The notes beneath the pieces are model-generated. The model saw only the letters and a program-made list of their open reading frames with translations, searched no databases and was not told where the DNA came from. A DNA stretch of 64,000 bases, taken from Blasia pusilla. Taxonomy: Eukaryota > Marchantiophyta > Marchantiopsida > Blasiales. Made by a program: the position numbers and the translations under genes. Positions 10,563-23,281 of this stretch are shown piece by piece; the first letter of the stretch is position 1; every line of letters begins with the position of its first letter. Where the stretch lies: NCBI GenBank assembly GCA_050084515.1, contig CM114271.1:50282001-50346000 (forward strand), read 5' to 3'.

Positions 10563-12378
10563 TGCCTATAACTTTGGAAGAAGTACATGGCCATAATGTT
10601 GGTCCAAGGGTATCATAAACACACATGATTCAGATTAGAGACTAGAATACTAACGCAACATCATAGAAAATGAAGTTGGAAAAGATCCATCTTCATTTAT
10701 GTCTTGACGTCTAATTTTAGTAAGGAAAATATGACAAAAAGCGCCAACTCAAATCAAATAATTTTTGTCCATGTAAGAAAATGGAGAGCATGCATCCAAT
10801 GAACTAAGAAGTAGGAAGTGGAGCCTTTTTCACACTCCACTTTGGCCACAAAATACTATTGCCTAATGTTTGCTTCACCAATAGCTATGGTGGACCATCT
10901 AACATGTTTGGAATGAGAGCTCTCTACTAGTATCATTTACAGTCAATACATCCACTTACACTAGGTCAAGTGGGATTTTTTTGGCATGTTATTTATCCCT
11001 CCCTACAATGCCTACTTGATACACACCCAATACCTACATGTTGCCTATCTTTTCTGCTCTTTGATAAGAAAACGTCACCTCCAATTGTCAACAATTAATT
11101 ATTGCAAACAAAAAACATTTCAACAAATGAGCTCACTTGCAAATACTTGAAGTATCTAGAATTAGAAAAAAACTAATTAGTCACCATCAAATTGATGATG
11201 CACTAATATGCTCACCTTTCTAAACATCCAACTAAACCTTGGAATATTGGATAAATTTATGGCTCACAAGATGCAAGAACTTAACTCATCAAAAAAATGA
11301 ATGAAGAACTTGAGAGTATCAATCAAAATTTTTTGGAATACTAATCAGCATTATCTCAACAAGAATGTAATGCTCTACAAAAATACCCACCATGTTTCGC
11401 TCTCTTCTCAAGAAGCGTGAAGCCTTCTTCTTGAATTAACCTTTTGGAGGCAGTATTGGTTTCTCCTTGACATGGGATGGAGTAGGCTTTGTAGTGCCCT
11501 GGACCTTGCTTACCATATTCTTGAGCTTAGGCATTATTCCCATCATGGTATCCATACTTGATTTAATGCATCCCAAATCATTTTCCTAGACTTTCATCCG
11601 GTTCATTAAGGTTGATCGAACACTTTGGGAACAAAATTATAATCAAATGAGTAAAAAATCTCATGAGCATGGAATTTAGGAATCTCACTTATTTTTGCAA
11701 TGGGAAATTTGCACGAGAGTAGTTTTAGTGCATGCTATATAATATAGAGCAGTAGACCTTGGTGATAAAGAAAATGAACAACAAGGTAGATTAGAGGAAG
11801 AAAAAATAATCCATATAAATAAATAAATAAATATATGAAACAATTTTTTGAGACCTATAGTTGAAAGACTTGCATAAGATCTTTGTAGCAAGCAATGTGG
11901 CTTTCACGAAATTCTCAACAAGAAAAGAAAAGGAATGAGAAGAAACCACTTTAAGTTAGCCTTGTTGATAGCTACTTGGCTTGTGAATCCTTTCACTGTG
12001 CCGAGAGACTTCTCATTGAGTCTTGAATGTCTTCCTCTCTTTCCTCCATATGTCATGAAAAAACTTAGGTTAGATTGGAAAACATTGATATATGCGCAAG
12101 TTTAGAGTAGAAATTAGTAACTTTACTAATTTGAAATTGCATTTTTGAATTATATAATCAACTTGCCAAATTTTTCTTAGCTCTTGCTATACCGTGTGTC
12201 CCATTGGTGTTGGGATTCTCCATCTTTGGGAAATTTGCTTTTTTACGCTCAGATTTATTTTTTCCCTCTAGAGACAACCGATAAGCTTTCAAAAGATCCC
12301 AACTTAGGATTCACATCTAGGGAGGAGGGGGATTTTGGGCTACTACCCGCCTCAACCAACATTCTCTTCACTAATTTA

Positions 12379-12446
<68 letters not shown>

Positions 12447-14109
12447 AGTTCTTGACGTGAGTTTCTCCAAAACTTATCACTAAGTTGCCCTTTGAATTAT
12501 TCATAGTCATAGTCAACATCCCTCCATATTGCTTTGAAGTCTTGATGAGCTTGGTTCAAAATGCAAGTTGACCCGGATGGTTGGATTAGATGTTCCATAT
12601 GCTAAAAAAAATCATCTATCTTACCAAATGGAGTTCAAAGATATAATGGATGTGGGCGTTAGGAGGATCCAATATTTGGATTATAGAATGGTGCACTATA
12701 GCAAGAAGGAGGGTGGCCCCATCGTAGAGGCATAGAACCTAGATCCATCATATACCACACAATGCTTTCTGAAATAGAAAATTTAGTGTTTGCCATAACC
12801 ATATAGATACTCTTACTCTTGCTTTGAACATTAGTGGGCATCTTTATAATCCTACATATGAATACCTAAAATTCTTGAAGCCCATTGAGTGGGAATTTGG
12901 AATCCAAGGTTCATCCTAAGCGTTGGCTATTCAAACACATGCATTAGAAATATGGGAAGGTGGATTATGGATGTTTTTCTTATGTTTCTTTGTAGGACTA
13001 GGGTACTCATTTAGAACAACATAAGAGTTGTTAGCAAAAGGGGAGCAAGAGAATCACAAGAAAAAAAATTAGAGAAAAGGATCACAAATACAAAAACCAG
13101 AGAAAAGAATCACAAGCAAAGAAATAAAGGAAAAAGAATCATATCCAAAAATTGAAGTAGATAACGGAGTTTTCTACACAACTAGGGAAGAACAATTCTT
13201 GAAGCACAAAGTTACTTAACTTTCTTCAACCCCATTGTTATGTCTCTTTATTTTTAAAGGAAACTTCCCTTATGCAAACTCTTTGAGGTTCTAAGTCATG
13301 TGGGCTTGACTCTTGATGTGCTATATCAAAGTCTTAATCACACTCAAATCCATTGTTCTAGACTTTCTCTATAAAATTTGATGAGTGATTTAACATGATG
13401 TATCTAAGTGAAGATGCAACCTTCCGAGTATCGTATACTTACTTTGGGTGTAGATGACCAATCATCCTTACTTGCTCTTGATCGCGTCTTGTAAACCCTT
13501 GGCTTCTGTGGTTGAATCATCCTCTTGAAATGGAAAGATCAACAACCAAACACATAAAGAAGAATATACACATCTACAAAACTCCCAAAGGCCATTAACA
13601 TATTATTTTACTGGGCATATAAAGATTACCACAAGAAAAAAAATACAATAGCGTACCAAAATGTTTCTTCAAGAACCCTAGTGGCCTCTTTCAAACAAGC
13701 TATGCGCTCCTCACAAAGTCAATGATATTTATTGCATGGACTTTCTTCTACATAGTGGGTCTTGTTACGAATCTCAAACTATATGTCTATCGTAGATCTT
13801 ACGACTCAAAATAAAAAAATTAATGGATCTCCCTATGTAAGACTAAAGAATGTATCTAATTGCTTGTTGTTATCTAGAAAAAGTCCACTTTTAGAAATAT
13901 GTGATGAGGATGAGTGAGGTACTTGGAAAGACGGGATCCACACATGAAAAAACTTAGAAACCTTAAGTCAATGCCATGGATGTCATAATTGAAAATAACC
14001 GAAGAGATAGTGAAAACCTATTTTTAGAAACCATGGCAAAATTGAATTCTATAATATGTAGTAGCACATTCCATTAGACACAAACCAAATGAAAGGTTTG
14101 TGAATTGGA
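10563..14109. other. AT-rich region without recognisable genes
   Basis: No ORF above about 90 codons, no reverse transcriptase, transposase or RNA gene motif, and no long inverted repeat was seen. A pyrimidine tract of about 60 bases lies at 12385-12445. A short - strand stretch around 11440-11620 has a coding-like texture but many stops. It may be ancient repeat debris. Confidence 0.4.
12385..12445 (+). repeat. (TC)n microsatellite
   Basis: About 30 uninterrupted TC dinucleotides followed by AAGTT. The only + strand ORF across it is an artefact that translates to Leu-Ser repeats. Confidence 0.97.
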
Positions 14110-14233
14110 GCAGATACGTTAGTTAATTCCTCAAGATGCATTATGAATGGTTTCTTAGCTCAAGCCTAAAACATGGTCGCATAAGGATTACGATTAACCT
14201 CTTTTTCATAGACTTGAGCAAGTAGGAAGGGAG
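14110..14233 (-). repeat. Dispersed repeat flanking Copia-1
   Basis: The stretch from 'gttaattcctc' to 'gagcaagtaggaaggg' is clearly similar, in the same orientation, to about 56045-56155 and more weakly to about 56545-56600. The Copia-1 LTR begins right after it, so Copia-1 probably inserted into a member of this repeat family. Confidence 0.5.
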
Positions 14234-14550
14234 TAGTGAAGACTAAGTGACAATTAAGCTCATTGAATACAGGAGCTGCTACATTTCGTATTCACACAAA
14301 GTAGTAAAGCTTAATCTTGGTTAGTTAGTTAAGCATGATTGTCTTAACTAGGGTTAGTTAGCCACAATGAGTATAATTTAAGACTTTGGTTTGGATAAAA
14401 GCTAGTATTTCTTATACATGTCCTATATAGTTCAGAAAGGAACCAAACTTCACTCATTCTCTCATTGCAAAATTCCATTTTCCATGGTGGTGTGTGTGAG
14501 AAAGAGAGAGCTATATCCCATAAATCATGCTTGTTTGGAAAATTTCTATA
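14234..14550 (+). repeat. Copia-1 5' LTR
   Basis: About 317 bases aligning end to end with the Copia-2 LTRs (313 and 312 bases). It is followed directly by TGGTATTAGAGT at 14551-14562, a decayed tRNA-iMet primer-binding site (canonical TGGTATCAGAGC). No matching 3' LTR was found. Confidence 0.8.
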
Positions 14551-15069
14551 TGGTATTAGAGTGATAACAGAACATCCATTGAGATTCTTAGTATGTGAGG
14601 AGAGAAGAGAGACAAAAGAAGGAAAATTTTCAATTTGGGATAAGGATATTTTGGTAAGAGCTCAATGGTAGAAGATTTTAGGTGGAACTATGAAGGTGAC
14701 AAAACTTTTCAGATATTTTTAAGGGATTTCCCGTTCTATTTAGCAATCTATCACGTCAATAATCAGAATGATGCCAAAGGCTAGTTCTAACTTTCTTATA
14801 GAGCTTGTCAACAACTTTATAACTCATCCAAGATCGTTTGATTGGGACTATTTAAAATCCCGCAATAGTAATTTCAATATAAGAAAGTAGAATTAGTGAA
14901 GGAAAGAAATAGTTATGCAATTTACTCTCCATATGCCAGTTTTGACTAATTCTCCCATAGATTTGGTCAATTTTGGCAAATTTCAGAATGATTTTTGAGT
15001 AGTAGTTATCTATGCTTTAGTTGCAGCAATGTAGAACCTGAAATTACTATTTGTGAGTAAAATCGTTCT

Positions 15070-18000
15070 TGATGAAGTATTCCTTAGTAACAATCAGAGA
15101 CAAGAAGCTAGATAAGTAGAATTACAATATCTAGAAGTTTCACATGAACTAATTTCTCATGGATCAAGAACTATGGGAGCTTGTTATAAGTAATAAGGCT
15201 AAACTAGAAGTTGAGTAAATAAAGTTGAATGTTTGCTTTTGAAACAAATGCGTAAGATAGGGAATTCATTATATTTCAATAATTATTAGTTTGCTAATAA
15301 TTGGTCATATTCCAAATATTGATATTCCGAAGGAGGCCTAAGATGTATTGGAGAAGTTGTTCTACACATCTACAAAGACTATAAAGTTTTAGTTAAAATA
15401 AAAATTAAATGAAATGAGGAAAGAATTGCAAGGCATCAATAACTATATTTTCAATATCAGACATAATATTGATTAGTTGAATAATATTAGAATGAATATC
15501 AAAGATTATGATCTAATTTTTTTCACTCTTTAAGATCTTCCAAAAGATTACAAGTCTTTTGAGATATTTTTCTTTGTGAGAAGAAAATATCCAATCTTTC
15601 AAGAGATAGCCTCACTATTAGTTAGTGAGGAGATGCGGTTACTCGGTACTAGTGGCTCACCTAGTGTATAAGAGAGTGCTCTATTTGCACGTAATGGATC
15701 AAATAGAGGCAAAGATTCACTATAGAAGCTTTCGCAGTCATGGTGGATATCAAGCATATAGAGAAAGAGACACTCAATGTAACTTCACTCAATCAACTAT
15801 AAACCAATATCACACACAATCACAAGTTTTTGATGGTTGAAATCGTTGGTATCGAAGTCATCAAAAGATGGTCTTTAGATCTTCCAATTATTGAGGGATG
15901 AGTGATCATTGTGCAAAGTTTTGTTTCAAGAAGAATAGATATGAGAATAAGAGTCTTATAGTAACAAAATTATATAGAGTAACAATATCAAGTGCAGTTT
16001 TACGAATAAAAACACTAAAAAATAAAACATCTCTTGGCTATGATATATCATATGGAAGAAATGGTTAAGAAAGGTTCTGTAGAAGATTGGTTATCGACTC
16101 TAGTGCGTGAAATCACATTACCTCACAAGCTAAATGGTTTAGTAGTATGCAGTGAGAGAAAGATCTTGCAATAATATTGACAAGAAATAATATGCAATAT
16201 CGTATTACGTACACATACTGATAAGGTTCCAATAGCATCAGATAGTCTTTTTGCTCTTGGAAATGTTCTTTATATTCTTAGTATTGCAAGAAATTTTATC
16301 TTTGTAGGACCAATAGTAGAAAAGGATTATTAAGTGAAGCTTAACATTGATGGTTGCTTCATTGAAATAATGGATGACAAGACTATGATAGCTAAAGGAA
16401 CAAGATCTAACAGACTGATGATCTTTTCAAATTAGATATTTCTATGAGAGATATTCAAACAGTAATGTATGGTCAAACTTGCTTACAAGTTATAAATCTT
16501 AACGTGTGACATAAGAGAATTAAGCATATGAATCTTCAAAGACTATAAAGTCTTTAATTATCTAATCTAGTAACAGGCCTTCCGAAATTATTTGAGTCGT
16601 ACTATAGTAAAGGTAAGCCCTACTTGCAAATTTGGAAAACAAGTTAGATTTCCATTTCCAAAGCAAGGTAGAAGAACATCCAAGATATTGGAGTTGATTC
16701 ATAGTGATGATAGAAGAGGAGAGTATCTCTCAATAGAGTTGATGACTACTCACATAAAAAATGGAATCCAATGAGAGGTCACTTGCCGTTATATTTCATT
16801 AAAAAAATGGAGTGGTTTAGTAGAAGAATCCACATATTGCTAAATGACATGTACTACGCTAAAGAAGAGAAAAATTCCCTAAGTGTATTGGGTAGAGGCT
16901 GTAGCTTGCACAATCTTATTAATCAACGGAAATCCAATAACAAGAGTCTATGATAAGAATCCATTCAAAGTCTTCATAGGAAATCAATTTTATTTTGTAT
17001 TCTAAAAGTTTTTGGTTATATTTGTTATGCTTGTGTTCTTTTGAAAGACGTCAGAAATGAGATCCTAAATTTGATAGATATATCTTCATTGGCTAAGTTG
17101 ATGAAATAAAAAGATAAAGCGATACTTTCCATCCTCTAGGTAGATTCTTATTATTTACGATGTTATTTTTGATGAGTTGAAGTCATGTTTGGCTCCATCT
17201 AAACCTATTCTATTACTAAACATGTATATTGACCGGGAGAATAAACCAATAAATATTGCCTATAAATTCCCCAAATATTAATGCAAGGTTGGGAGATGTG
17301 CTAGACTCTTTCAGATCAGTTCAATTTATTAATCCATGGTTGGATAGAATACGTATTTAGTCTGCTAATCTAGTGAGAGCTAAATACAAGGCAAATATTA
17401 GAGGCATCCAATTTGAATATATAACAACTTTATAGATCACATAGAGTTACATATTCTGATATAGTTTCATAAATGAAGGATTTTTTACAATACATCAAGC
17501 ATATATGATAGGTGCTTTTCAAGAATAAGAACCCAATTGTTTTGAAGAAGCTACATTTCAAGTTGTACGATTAAAGCTATGAAAGAAGAACTTGCTACAT
17601 TGAAACACCAATAGATTTGAGAGCTTATTGATATACCTTCCGGTAAGAAAGATGTTAATTGCAAATTGGTTTACAAGATCAAGTGCAATCAAGATGGTAC
17701 AATGAATAGATACAAAGCCAGGTGAGTAGCCAAGGACTATTTACAACAACATGATATCGACTATGAGGAGACATTTAGCCATGTTGCAAAGATGAAAATT
17801 ATAAGAATATTGGCTATAGTTGCATTGAATAAGAAGTTGAGACTACATCACAGGGACATTAAGAATTCCTTCTTAAATGGAGAATTGCATGAGGAGGTAT
17901 TTATGGCTCAACCATCTAGAGTTTCCATCACGCATATGTAGATTCAAGAAAGCTATATATGGGCGTAAGCAAGCTCCAAAAGCTTGGTATGGCAAGGTTA

Positions 18001-18480
18001 CATATGTCTTGCAAGCTCTTGACTTTAGGATCTTGAGAAAACAAGATCATAATCATTGTATTTTCTGTCCATAACCTTTTGATTATTGGGAGTATTGAGG
18101 ATATGGTACATTGTCAATAAATCAAGATATAATTATAAGAAAATTTTGATGTAAGGGACTTAGGAGAACTCCAAGTACTTCTTTGGTGTTAAGTTTATCA
18201 AAGTTGGAGACAACATGTGGTTATAACAATCATAATATGCTATTCACATGCTTTTCAAAATATGGTACGATGGTTTATAAGCCAATATCTATACCATTAG
18301 ATCAAACTATGAAGCTAATACATGCCCTTTGACTTCCTACGGATAAGATTGGATGAAGGAGATTTTCTTGCAGATTCTAATATATAGAGGTGCATGGTTG
18401 GAAGTTTGATCTATATGACTATAACTAGGCCAAACTTGAGCTACGAAATTGGCTTAGAGAGCCCAGTTTTTGCAATCCTC
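15070..18480 (+). pseudogene. Copia-1 gag-pol remnant
   Basis: Read against Copia-2, the remnant shows gag (about 15075-15900), the protease region with DSSA-like residues and a stop (about 16095), the integrase zinc region (about 16500-16650), the integrase core (about 16690-17100) and RT (about 17560-18480). Frames are broken by stops and indels every few dozen codons. Several stops replace sense codons that differ by one C to T change. RT breaks off before RNase H. No product can be expected. It shows this Copia family was present well before the present insertion of Gypsy-1, if Gypsy-1 inserted into it; the junction at about 18480 fits that but no second half was seen. Confidence 0.8.
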
Positions 18481-18481
18481 A

Positions 18482-19505
18482 TAACCAAACGAACACCAAA
18501 TAGGCGCCAAGTGGAACATCAGAACTCAAGTGGACTCACGCTGCGATGATCGCGCTTTGAAGAGGTTTTTGGAAGGTCTCTTGGAAAATTTCAAGAGACA
18601 AAACGCGGAATAGAGTTGTGCATTTCATGCGTCAATGGTCGCGACCAAGAAACCTAGACCAAATGCGAACCAAGACTTAAGATGAGTTGAGTCTTGGAAG
18701 GTTGGTTGCCAAAGAGGTAAGAACCTGTTTTGGAACACGACTAGCGTTTGGGGAATTTGACTATTTTTTGGATCATAAAGTTTAGCCCCAAGATTTGTTT
18801 GGAACAAATAAGGGTGTGTTGGAAAGATTATCTTGAGATGCTTCCAACGCATAAAATATCTTAGCAAACGCATAAGTACAGACTGAGATATTGGCCTAAA
18901 ACAACTGTGAAAGCAATCGGGTTGAGGGCCAATTTGAGGGGCCCGGCTGTCTTTCCGTAAAGTTAGGGGGACCTCGGAGATCCCCAGAAGTACTAGTAAG
19001 GGAGGAGTCTCTCCAAAGGTGTCTTGGAACACAAATCCCTACTTTGAGCACCAAACGACGTCTCAAGGGCACGGGATGGAACGGGAGTTGAGTGTTGGAA
19101 CTCGAAACCCAAACTTGATCCAAGGGAGTGGACTTTGTATGCCACACTTGGATTCCCACCTGTAATTCATTTTGTGTGAGTCCCGGTTAGGGACTCATTG
19201 GATGTCTGAAGTTTGAAACTTGAACCGCCAGGCACGAAACGCCATTTGAGATTCTTGAACTGGTCAGAAAGTCTGTCCCAAGTCTTTCGAGACTTACATT
19301 GCCTGTGTTGTAAATCGTGAAACTAGGAAGGTTGAGCTTGATGAGAGAATGAAACAAGAACTCAGAAAGTTAGCGCGCTGATTGATCTAGACCCGACTAA
19401 CCAGAGTGTGTGTTTGGATGCAGATCAGTGTTGAGAGCGTGACATACTGAACGCACGCTTTTGCAACAACAAAGATTAACATTCAAGGAGAGTAGGAGCA
19501 CAACA
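18482..19505 (+). repeat. Gypsy-1 5' LTR
   Basis: About 1.02 kb between the end of Copia-1 similarity and a perfect tRNA-iMet primer-binding site, TGGTATCAGAGC, at 19508-19519. The right end reads CAACA, then two bases, then the PBS. The left end is set only by loss of Copia similarity, and a clean TG start is not visible. A matching 3' LTR was not found, consistent with rearrangement at the other end of the element. Confidence 0.6.
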
Positions 19506-19656
19506 CGTGGTATCAGAGCAAATCCTTGATGAGCGTGAACTTGGGGTCATAGAAGATCTTGACATTTGAGAAGAACTCAAGGTAGCTGGAAGATCACGAC
19601 GCTCGAGGAGAAACACCATACACAAGGAGGAGATCTGAGAAAGCGAGGACTCGCAA

Positions 19657-20706
19657 ATGGCGACCAAGGGCGAAGAACCAAGGAAGACGCGAGTCAAATC
19701 AAAATATCCGAGGGACGAATCAATGATGGACCGTGAGCCAGACGCGGAGATAGCGACTCCCAAAGTGCCAAGTCCTAGACATAAGGATGTTCCAAGCGCA
19801 AATCTTTCCGCGGGGCCTTCGGCTCCAAACTTGAACTACCCGGCCTTTTATATCCAAATGATGGATTTGATGAAGATGATGGCGGACCAGATGGCCGAAC
19901 ATAGCAAGATGATCGTAGAACTCAAGTCGAATGGAGCCTCTAGTTATGGCAAGAAGCTTTGTAAGACAGATTTGCCAACGCCATTCACAAGAATGGGGCG
20001 TTCTCGGAAAGTGAGCGAGTTTCTAACGGAACTTGAACTTTACTTCGAAGCGCAGAGGGCACATAAGCAAGACAAGGTGATTGTAGCAGTCATGTTTCTC
20101 AAGGATCATGCTCTCCACTGGTGGACGGCTCACCGTAAAGAACATCTGGGCCGTGGAAGAACTTTGAGTTGGGAAGATTTCAAGGGATGATTGGTAACCG
20201 ATTCACTCCGAAAAATCATAAGTATCGCGATGGCACAAAGTTTGTGAGGTTGCACCAAAGCGGATCCCTTAGCGCTTATGTGTGAGAGTTCAATGCACAA
20301 ATGATCTCACTTTCCACGGATGAGTTTACAAAGAAGATGATCTTCTTAAGTGGACTCAAACCGAGCGCCCAAAAGGCTCTCTTTCGTAAGCCTCACATTC
20401 CAGAGATGTGCTCGGAGCTTCTGAGGCTAGCGGAGCGGATAGGGGACGATGAAGTCCAAGACCAAAAAACCCTTTGAGCCGAAAAGTTTTTCTAAGTTAC
20501 CAAAAAACAAAGGGGCATCCAAGAAGATTTGGAATGGGCGTGAGCATGACCACAGAGGGTCCCTTGCCCCAGCAGCAAAACGAGTGGAACTCAACGCCAA
20601 GCCAAGGATGCCCGTCGTTCCCGAAGTTAGCAAACGCCAAGGTGATTTGCTATAATTGTGGCAAGCCCGGGCATATGGCTAAGGAATGTGTGAGGCCCAA
20701 GGTTAG
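19657..20706 (+). pseudogene. Gypsy-1 gag (capsid and zinc knuckle), frameshifted
   Basis: The frame starts at ATG 19657. After a variable N-terminus it carries the retrotransposon gag core (YFEAQRAHKQDKVIVAVMFL and ALHWWTAH), about residues 125-170. A frameshift at about 20187 moves the continuation (NRFTPKNHKYRDGTKFVRLH) to another frame, and a TGA within AYV-EFNAQ replaces an expected Arg codon (CGA). The nucleocapsid knuckle CYNCGKPGHMAKEC (CX2CX4HX4C) is intact at about 20647-20690. Gag would package element RNA in virus-like particles in the cytoplasm. Protease follows immediately. Non-functional as it stands. Confidence 0.85.
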
Positions 20707-20716
20707 TTAACCGAGT

Positions 20717-22324
20717 ATGATTGCATTTGCTGCTAAGCACTTATTGGCGGGAGATCTAGATATATATCTCCAAGTCACCAAGAGAACGCCCAATTTGGTT
20801 TACCTAGGATCCAAGATCGCCAATCGCAATGTGATGTTGCTCGTTGATACAGGTGCTTCGTACTCATTCTTGCGCCAGAGAATCATGAAGGCATTAGGAT
20901 TGCCAACCAATAAGGTGGATGAACCCATTAGGGTAGGATTTGCAGAAGGCAAGTCCCACCGGACCTCAGAGCTGGTTTTAGGGCTAGTTGTGGGATGTAG
21001 AGTATTCGAGTTGAAGGAGAATTTCACATTTTTTGACATGGACAGAATCGATGGAGTCTTGGGGAACACGTTCTTGGATGCATATGAGGTGGAACTGAGG
21101 CAAAGACCTTTGAGGTTGAGCGTCTTGGTTAACGAAAAACAAACGAACGTCAGATTGGTTTGTGAGACTCCTAGAAAGAATGAGTTGGTGAATGCCATCA
21201 CGAGGACGAGTTTGACCGAGTTAGAGGAAGGATTCCTTTGCTTGATGAGACAAGTAGAGGATGATGCAAGCGCGAGATGCAGAGATCAGAACTCAGCTTC
21301 AAGGGGAATCCCTGAAACACTCGAGAGAGTTGTGAAAGAATTTGGAGATGTGTTGACTAAGGAGCTTCTGACTGAGTTGCCACCACATAGGGCGATTGAT
21401 CTTAAGATAGAGGTGATATCCAGATCTCAACCACCTTCAAAGGCGCCATAAAGGTTGAACTAAGAAGAACTTGCTGAGTTGAAGAAACAATTGGGTGAAC
21501 TTCTAGAGAGGGGTTACATCCAAACTAGCACGTCACCTTATGGAGCGCTCGTTCTCTATGTGAAGAAGAAGGATGGAAAGTTAAGACTGTGTTGATTACC
21601 ATGCAGTGAATAAAGTGACGGTAAGGAATAACTATCCTCTTTAGAGGATGGATGACCTCTTTGATCGATTGTCAGATGCCAAGTATTTCAGCCAGATTGA
21701 CATGAAATCAAGATATTATCAGATTCGGATTGCCGAAGCGGATGTAGAGAAGATTGCGTGTAGGACGAGATACGGTTCGTTCGAGTTTGTGGTAATGCCT
21801 TTCGGTCTTTGTAATGCACCTCCAACGTTCATCACTTTGATGAACTCCATCTTTCATAAAGAGACGGATGAGTTTGTGATCATCTACATAGATGACATAC
21901 TCATCTATTCGAAAACTCTAGAGGAGCACGCTCGACATTTGAAGACGGTGTTTGAGAAACTTAGGGCAAACAAGTTGTATGCAAATGCAGAAAAGACGAA
22001 GTTTGGTTTGACGAAGATCAAGTTCTTGGGGCATATGGTTAGTGCAGATGGAGTGAGTCCTAACATAGAGAAGGTAAGCATGATTGCCGAATGGGAACCA
22101 CCTTCAATTGTGAAGGGGATGGAGAGGTTCCTCAAAGCGGTCCAATTTTACTGGACATACGTGAATATTTTTTCGGGAATAGTGAAACCTCTCACTGATT
22201 GGACCGCCAAGTTTGCCAATACAACATGGACCCAAGAAGTAGAGAAAGCGTTCAATCGAGTGAAAGAGATCCTCTTGCATGAACCAATTCTGAAGTTGCT
22301 AGAGTTTGACCAACCGTTCGAGGT
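20717..22324 (+). pseudogene. Gypsy-1 protease and reverse transcriptase (5' part of pol)
   Basis: The aspartic protease keeps its active-site triad in VMLLVDTGASYSFLR (about 20830). RT follows. Stops occur near 21451 and in the segment with the DYHAVNKVTVRN motif (about 21590-21645). The remainder is open from 21648 with FSQIDMKSRYYQIRI, FGLCNAPPTF and the catalytic YIDD in IIYIDDILIYSK (about 21880). The frame runs through the thumb/connection to QPFEV at 22324, where the 10.1-kb Gypsy-2 composite interrupts it. The sequence resumes at 32458 with RNase H. The family is a chromovirus (Ty3/Gypsy), shown by the chromodomain in the last segment. Confidence 0.88.
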
Positions 22325-22965
22325 TGTCATGCGCATACACATCGCTACACAACATACATCGCTGTCAGCGAACACACACACAAACACGCACGATCCCATG
22401 CTAACTCATGGCATCCAAACAATGAGACAAGAAGTACTAAAATATCTCCAATAAAGTAAGATCCAATCTCTCTCTACACCATCTCACACCATAGCTCTCA
22501 AAGGTGTGCACTCTCTCTCATGTCAAACCAAACCCACTCTCCTAATGAGAGGCTTGAATTACACTCACATGGCAAGGGACCATAGCTCCGCCGCCTCATG
22601 CCAAGAGGTTCAACAAAGAGAGAATGAGCTCTCAAGCTCTCTTTCCTTGAGGTATACCCCTCCCCTCTCCCAAGCTCTCTCCATGGTAACCTATTCTCCC
22701 AAGTCACCTCCTTGGCTCTTGACCTGATGTAGGAGGTCTAGGGCCACTTACCAAAAATAGAAAGTTGATCATATACTCAAAATGATACTTACCTTAAATA
22801 GTAAGTTCCTCAATATGGCTCCAAATAAGCCGAAACAAAGGGGAAACCTGCTCTCTCAGGTTTCCCGCGGCCTCAGCAGGTCATCCTCGATCTATTGAAC
22901 GTGTCCTCCACTACTCTCAAAGGCGCTCTACTAGATCTCACCGATCTATCTTGAAAGACGTGACA
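22325..22965 (-). repeat. Gypsy-2 LTR-like repeat, full unit (A+B)
   Basis: 641 bases bounded by TGTCA and TGACA. Part A (22325-22452, 'tgtcatgcgcatacac' to 'ctcca') recurs at 22968-23093. Part B (22453-22965, 513 bases) recurs at 31941-32453 with the same length and roughly 95% identity by eye. A diverged A-B unit is at about 55434-55800. On the - strand it reads TG...CA, as an LTR should, but it is not directly preceded by a polypurine tract. Confidence 0.65.
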
Positions 22966-22967
22966 AT

Positions 22968-23093
22968 TGTCGTGCGCATACACATCGCTACACAACATAC
23001 ATCGCTGTCACCGAACAGACACACAAACACGCACGATCCCATTCTAACTCATGGCATCCAAACAACGAGACAAGAAGTACTAAAATATCTCCA
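22968..23093 (-). repeat. Gypsy-2 partial 3' LTR (second A copy) next to polypurine tract
   Basis: 126 bases nearly identical to 22325-22450. On the - strand it starts TGGAGATATTTT right after a polypurine tract (AACTAGGGGGGCGAT, about 23108-23094) and ends CGACA. It is either a very short LTR or, more likely, the last part of a 3' LTR whose front was lost. Confidence 0.55.
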
Positions 23094-23281
23094 ATCGCCC
23101 CCCTAGTTGGTGGTTAGGTCTTTCTAACTCGAGATAGCCATCTATCCCTACCTACCATGACATACATCTCTCGGACGCTAAGAGCAAGAAGGCCGGGTGC
23201 TCATGTGGCCCCATCGTTAGTCGCCTTCCTGTCATCCATTTCACAGAAAAAGTCGGAATCAAAACCCACATAGTATTTTTT

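Larger units (their letters stand above)
14234..18480 (+). mobile_element. Copia-1: strongly mutated, 3'-truncated Ty1/Copia element
   Basis: The element is colinear with Copia-2 (38.0-43.3 kb) over its 5' LTR, primer-binding site, gag, integrase and most of RT, but almost every frame is broken. Many differences from Copia-2 are C to T or G to A. Similarity stops near 18480, inside the RT/RNase H region, where the Gypsy-1 LTR starts. RNase H and the 3' LTR were not found elsewhere in the window. Confidence 0.85.

Noticed and set aside
12184-12447. ORF ending in a long Leu-Ser repeat
   Set aside because: The repeat is the translation of the (TC)n microsatellite; no real gene.
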